Source of the DNA: DATMXT01 sp035560415
GTDB taxonomy: Bacteria; Bacillota; Clostridia; Oscillospirales; Feifaniaceae
DNA: 17,460 nucleotides
Assembly: GCA_035560415.1 (NCBI GenBank)
Contig: DATMZG010000088.1
Coordinates: 1-17,460, forward strand
Reading direction: 5' to 3'
Positions within the stretch are counted from its first letter, which is position 1; each line of letters begins with the position of its first letter. A program made the position numbers and the translations under genes. The notes under the pieces are model-generated. The model was not told the DNA's origin, ran no database searches, and saw nothing but the letters and a program-made list of their open reading frames with translations. This document shows, piece after piece, positions 14,930-17,460 of this stretch.

Positions 14930-14958
14930 TTGAACATTTCACGTTTTGCCTATATAAT
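14930..14958 (+). promoter_or_regulatory. Sigma-A promoter of the pgsA-cysS-mrnC operon
   Basis: -35 TTGAAC (14930-14935), a 17-base spacer, and perfect -10 TATAAT (14953-14958). The leader is very short: the AAGGGGGG ribosome binding site starts about 10 bases after the -10. Confidence 0.88.
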
Positions 14959-14981
14959 GACTCTACTAAGGGGGGATTCGG

Positions 14982-15521
14982 TTGAATCTGCCAAATCGAA
15001 TTACGGTTGTCCGGATGCTGCTGGTGCCGGTTTTCACCGTCGTGCTGATGGAGGTCGCGCCGCCGGCGGGTCCCATGGCGGCGCTTGCGATTTTCGCCCT
15101 TGCCGCCGCGACCGATAAACTGGACGGCGTCATCGCCCGCAGCCGCGGGCTCGTCACCACTTTCGGCAAGTTCCTCGACCCCCTTGCCGACAAACTGCTT
15201 GTCATCGCCGCCCTGTTTTGCCTGACCGCCATGGGACGATGTAGCCCCTATCTCGGCGTTCTCATTGTCGCCAGAGAGCTCATTGTCACCTCGTTTCGAA
15301 TTGTCGCGATGGGCTCCGGCATTGAGCTGGCGGCCGACCGCTGGGGAAAATATAAAACCCTGCTTCAGGTGACGTCGATCTGTGCCATTCTGCTCGGCCT
15401 CGTCTATGAGCCGGCCGCATTTTTAGGGCAGCTGCTGCTCTATGCCGCAACTGCGATGACGCTCTTTTCCGGGTGGCACTACCTCAGCGCCAACTGGGCT
15501 TGCATCGGAAAAGACATGTAG
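14982..15521 (+). CDS. pgsA: CDP-diacylglycerol-glycerol-3-phosphate 3-phosphatidyltransferase
   Basis: A 179-residue polytopic membrane enzyme that makes phosphatidylglycerophosphate from CDP-diacylglycerol and glycerol 3-phosphate, the committed step to phosphatidylglycerol and cardiolipin. The full CDP-alcohol phosphotransferase motif is present: D45-x2-D48-G49-x2-A52-R53-x8-G62-x3-D66-x3-D70. The N-terminus 'MNLPNRITVVR' is the standard PgsA opening. The length is typical (about 180-190). Initiation is at TTG 14982, with AGGGGGG 6 bases upstream and the N-terminus matching the family. It is first in an operon; cysS begins 12 bases after its stop. Confidence 0.93.
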   Translation: MNLPNRITVVRMLLVPVFTVVLMEVAPPAGPMAALAIFALAAATDKLDGVIARSRGLVTTFGKFLDPLADKLLVIAALFCLTAMGRCSPYLGVLIVARELIVTSFRIVAMGSGIELAADRWGKYKTLLQVTSICAILLGLVYEPAAFLGQLLLYAATAMTLFSGWHYLSANWACIGKDM

Positions 15522-15533
15522 AAAGGATGCTTT

Positions 15534-16931
15534 ATGAAACTGTATAACGACCTGAATAGAAAAAAAGAGGATTTTGTCCCGGTCGACCCGGAACTTGTGC
15601 GCATTTACTCCTGCGGGCCCACGGTCTACGACTTCTTCCATGTCGGAAACGCCCGCCCCTTTATCATATTCGACACGCTGCGCCGCTATCTGATTTACCG
15701 CGGGTATAAGGTCAAGTTTGTGCAAAACTTCACCGACATTGACGACAAGATCATCCGGCGCGCAAACGAGGAGGGCACCACTTCGGCTGAACTCTCCGAG
15801 CGGTTTATTAAGGAGTACTACACCGACGCCAAGGGGCTTGGCATTCACAAGGCCGACGTCCACCCCAAGGCCACTGAGGTCGTGCCCGAAATCATTGAGA
15901 TGATTGAGACCTTAATTGAAAAGGGCCACGCCTATGCGTCGGTGGGCGACGTCTACTACCGCACCCTCTCCTTCCCCGAGTACGGCAAGCTGTCCCACCA
16001 GCCCATTGACGACCTGATGTCGGGCGCCAGGGTCGACGTCTCGGAGATCAAGGAGAACCCGCTCGACTTCGCCTTGTGGAAGGCCGCCAAGCCCGGCGAG
16101 CCGGCGTGGGAGTCCCCCTGGGGCCCCGGCCGCCCCGGCTGGCACATCGAGTGCTCGGCCATGGCCAAAAAGTTCCTCGGCGACACCATTGACATTCACG
16201 GCGGCGGGCAGGACCTCATTTTCCCCCACCATGAAAATGAGATCGCCCAGTCCGAGGGCGCCAACGGCAGTGAGTTCGCCCGCTACTGGGTGCACAACGG
16301 CTACCTCAACATCGACAACCAGAAGATGAGCAAGTCCTTGGGCAACTTCTTCACGGTGCGCGACGCCTCGGCCGCCTACGGATATGACACCATTCGCTTC
16401 TTTATGCTGTCGTCCCATTACCGCAGCCAAATCAACTACAGCAGAGAGACGCTTTCGCAGGCCAAAGCCGGACTTGAGCGGCTCAAAAACTGCCGCGCAA
16501 ACCTTGTCTTCCTGCTTGACAAGTCGGGCGAGGGCGGCCTCTGTGAAAACGAAAAGGCCGTCATGGAGAAACTTGAGGGCTGCAAAGCCGACTTTATTGA
16601 CGCGATGGACGACGACCTCAACACGGCCGACGCCATTTCCGCCATTTTCGAAATGGCCCGGCTCCTGAACGCCGCCACGATGGAGAGCCCTACAAAGGCC
16701 TTTGTCGAATCGGGGCTTGCCCTTTTCGACGAACTGACCGGCGTGCTCGGCATTCTGGGTGAAGATGCCGAAGATGAGGACGCGGCCGAAATTGAGGCCC
16801 TCATCGCCGAGCGGCAGGCGGCCCGCAAAGCCAAAGACTTCGCCAAATCCGACGCCATCCGCGACAAGCTGACCGCCATGGGCATCCTGCTCGAAGACAC
16901 GCCGCAGGGCCCCAAGTGGCGCAGGGCATGA
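15534..16931 (+). CDS. cysS: Cysteinyl-tRNA synthetase
   Basis: A 465-residue class I aminoacyl-tRNA synthetase that charges tRNA-Cys. The HIGH box is H36-V-G-N39 in 'CGPTVYDFFHVGNARP', and the KMSKS box is at residues 264-268 (16323-16337). The zinc ligands that select cysteine are Cys27, Cys207 ('HIECSAM'), His232 and Glu236 ('FPHHENE'). The C-terminus has the DALR-like 'MDDDLNTADA' region and the 'ADAIRDKL'-type end, here 'KSDAIRDKLTAMGILLEDT'. The length is normal. AAAGGA lies 7 bases before the ATG. Its stop overlaps the mrnC start as ATGA. Confidence 0.97.
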   Translation: MKLYNDLNRKKEDFVPVDPELVRIYSCGPTVYDFFHVGNARPFIIFDTLRRYLIYRGYKVKFVQNFTDIDDKIIRRANEEGTTSAELSERFIKEYYTDAKGLGIHKADVHPKATEVVPEIIEMIETLIEKGHAYASVGDVYYRTLSFPEYGKLSHQPIDDLMSGARVDVSEIKENPLDFALWKAAKPGEPAWESPWGPGRPGWHIECSAMAKKFLGDTIDIHGGGQDLIFPHHENEIAQSEGANGSEFARYWVHNGYLNIDNQKMSKSLGNFFTVRDASAAYGYDTIRFFMLSSHYRSQINYSRETLSQAKAGLERLKNCRANLVFLLDKSGEGGLCENEKAVMEKLEGCKADFIDAMDDDLNTADAISAIFEMARLLNAATMESPTKAFVESGLALFDELTGVLGILGEDAEDEDAAEIEALIAERQAARKAKDFAKSDAIRDKLTAMGILLEDTPQGPKWRRA

Positions 16932-17299
16932 GGGCAAGTGAACTGAGCGGCGAGACTCTCGCCTACCTCGGCGACGGCGTCTATGAGCTGATGGTGCGGG
17001 AAAGCCTCATTGAAAAGACCAACACGACAAGCGGAAAGCTCCACACCGCCGCCCAGAAATATGTGGGCGCAAAGGGGCAGGCCAAAGCCATGCGGCTCAT
17101 TGAGCCGCTGCTGACCGAGGAGGAGCTGCGCTACGCGCATCTCGGCCGCAACGCCCACCTGACGGCAAGCAAAAAGTCCGACCCCGCTTCCCACACCGCG
17201 GCGTCGGGGCTGGAGGCCCTCTTTGGGTACCTCTACGCCGAAGGGCGCAGGGACAGGGTCAGCGAGCTCTTTGCCGTCATTTTGGAGAGTTTGAACTAA
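16928..17299 (+). CDS. mrnC: Mini-ribonuclease III
   Basis: A 123-residue RNase III catalytic domain without a double-stranded RNA-binding domain. In Firmicutes this enzyme trims 23S rRNA ends. The signature 'LAYLGDGVYE' gives the catalytic Asp16; 'GRNAH' (73-77) and 'GLEALFGYLY' with Glu96 complete the family pattern. The 'Y-R-x-A/S-T' stretch before the second motif is changed to 'SHTAASG', a minor variation. The start is set at ATG 16928, overlapping the cysS stop by 1-4 bases (ATGA), which implies translational coupling; the GTG at 16916 would overlap further and has no ribosome site. The cysS-mrnC order is the usual Firmicute one, but the rlmB that often follows is absent. Confidence 0.92.
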   Translation: MRASELSGETLAYLGDGVYELMVRESLIEKTNTTSGKLHTAAQKYVGAKGQAKAMRLIEPLLTEEELRYAHLGRNAHLTASKKSDPASHTAASGLEALFGYLYAEGRRDRVSELFAVILESLN

Positions 17300-17306
17300 C
17301 ACATGT

Positions 17307-17337
17307 GGCGGGCAGCCCCGTGGGGCTGCCCGCCGCT
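17307..17337 (+). terminator. Terminator-like hairpin after mrnC
   Basis: GGCGGGCAGCCCC (17307-17319) pairs perfectly with GGGGCTGCCCGCC (17322-17334), forming a very stable hairpin 7 bases after the mrnC stop. The following T-run is short (TTT after GC), so it may be a terminator of modest efficiency or a stability element. Confidence 0.65.
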
Positions 17338-17344
17338 TTAGAAT

Positions 17345-17371
17345 GGCGCAAAACCTAAGGGGTTTTCCGCC
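17345..17371. repeat. Hairpin with AAAACC/GGTTTT stem (second copy)
   Basis: GGCG-C-AAAACC (17345-17355) pairs with GGTTTT-C-CGCC (17361-17371), with one C-C mismatch and a five-base loop. Read on the minus strand, its inner arms CGGAAAACC and GGTTTTGCG equal those of the hairpin at 4084-4105. Confidence 0.65.
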
Positions 17372-17373
17372 AA

Positions 17374-17435
17374 GTGAGCGGTGCCCTTCCCGCGCGAAGC
17401 GGTGCCCTTCCCGCGCGAAATGAATTCGCGCTCAC
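17374..17435. repeat. 21-bp perfect tandem repeat flanked by an inverted repeat
   Basis: A 21-base unit starting GCGGTGCCCTTC and ending GCGCGAA occurs twice without change (17378-17398, 17399-17419). GTGAGCG (17374-17380) and CGCTCAC (17429-17435) flank it as an inverted repeat. A further inverted repeat, GCGCGAA (17413-17419) and TTCGCGC (17425-17431), overlaps the end. No coding region covers it; the rest of the tail to 17460 is AT-rich with nothing recognised. Confidence 0.8.
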
Positions 17436-17460
17436 GGGCGGCATTTAATTGCCTTATTTT

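Noticed and set aside
15522..15533. T-box leader for cysS
   Set aside because: Only 12 bases separate pgsA and cysS, and no T-box sequence or antiterminator is present there or before pgsA.
15912..16937. 341-residue minus-strand frame antisense to cysS
   Set aside because: The + strand frame has all cysteinyl-tRNA synthetase motifs; the antisense frame has no recognisable domain and is a GC artefact. The same applies to 13124-13960 and 16436-17302.
1..17460. tRNA, rRNA, insertion sequence or prophage genes
   Set aside because: No cloverleaf, rRNA core, transposase, integrase or phage structural motif was seen on either strand.

Overview
The window looks like chromosomal DNA from a GC-rich, Gram-positive (monoderm) Firmicute of the class Clostridia, probably near the Oscillospiraceae/Ruminococcaceae. 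This rests on three things: two very large cell-surface proteins ending in triple S-layer-homology (SLH) domains, a cysS-mrnC gene pair encoding Mini-III RNase as in Firmicutes, and sigma-A type promoters with AGGAGG-like ribosome binding sites. The lineage is inferred from gene content; no marker RNA gene is present. I see no phage, insertion sequence, CRISPR or resistance gene.

Layout. (1) 1-4020: the 3' part of a modular SLH surface protein on the + strand, running in from outside the window. (2) 4106-5441: a minus-strand MarR regulator and CPBP membrane-protease operon. It faces a divergent small PQ-loop-like membrane protein at 5671-6006 across a promoter region holding several palindromes. 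(3) 6099-10223: a second, 1374-residue SLH protein on the minus strand, built from seven near-identical ~121-residue repeats. Its promoter gives it a long structured leader. (4) 10656-11423: a PHP-family phosphoesterase (minus), divergent from a membrane-anchored XRE regulator (11670-12647, plus). (5) 12689-14775: a PatB/MalY C-S lyase overlapping a bactofilin, with a small unrecognised conserved-looking gene upstream, all minus. (6) 14982-17299: a + strand housekeeping operon pgsA-cysS-mrnC with a near-consensus promoter. (7) 17300-17460: a non-coding tail packed with hairpins and a perfect 21-bp tandem repeat.

How the genes work together. The two SLH proteins would be exported and held non-covalently on the cell wall; the bactofilin is a cytoskeletal scaffold. 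The MarR/CPBP/PQ-loop cluster and the membrane-bound XRE protein look like small sensing or regulatory units. The pgsA-cysS-mrnC operon supplies phosphatidylglycerolphosphate, Cys-tRNA and 23S rRNA processing. Convergent genes are separated by strong two-way terminators (4040-4077, 6034-6072, 12652-12690).

I did not find a clear novel multi-gene system. The most unusual observations are a probable non-AUG (ACG) start for the PHP gene, a hairpin with identical arms found in two intergenic places, the repeat-rich 3' tail, recently homogenised repeats in the second SLH protein, and a recurring TGATA-type extended -10 in regulated promoters.
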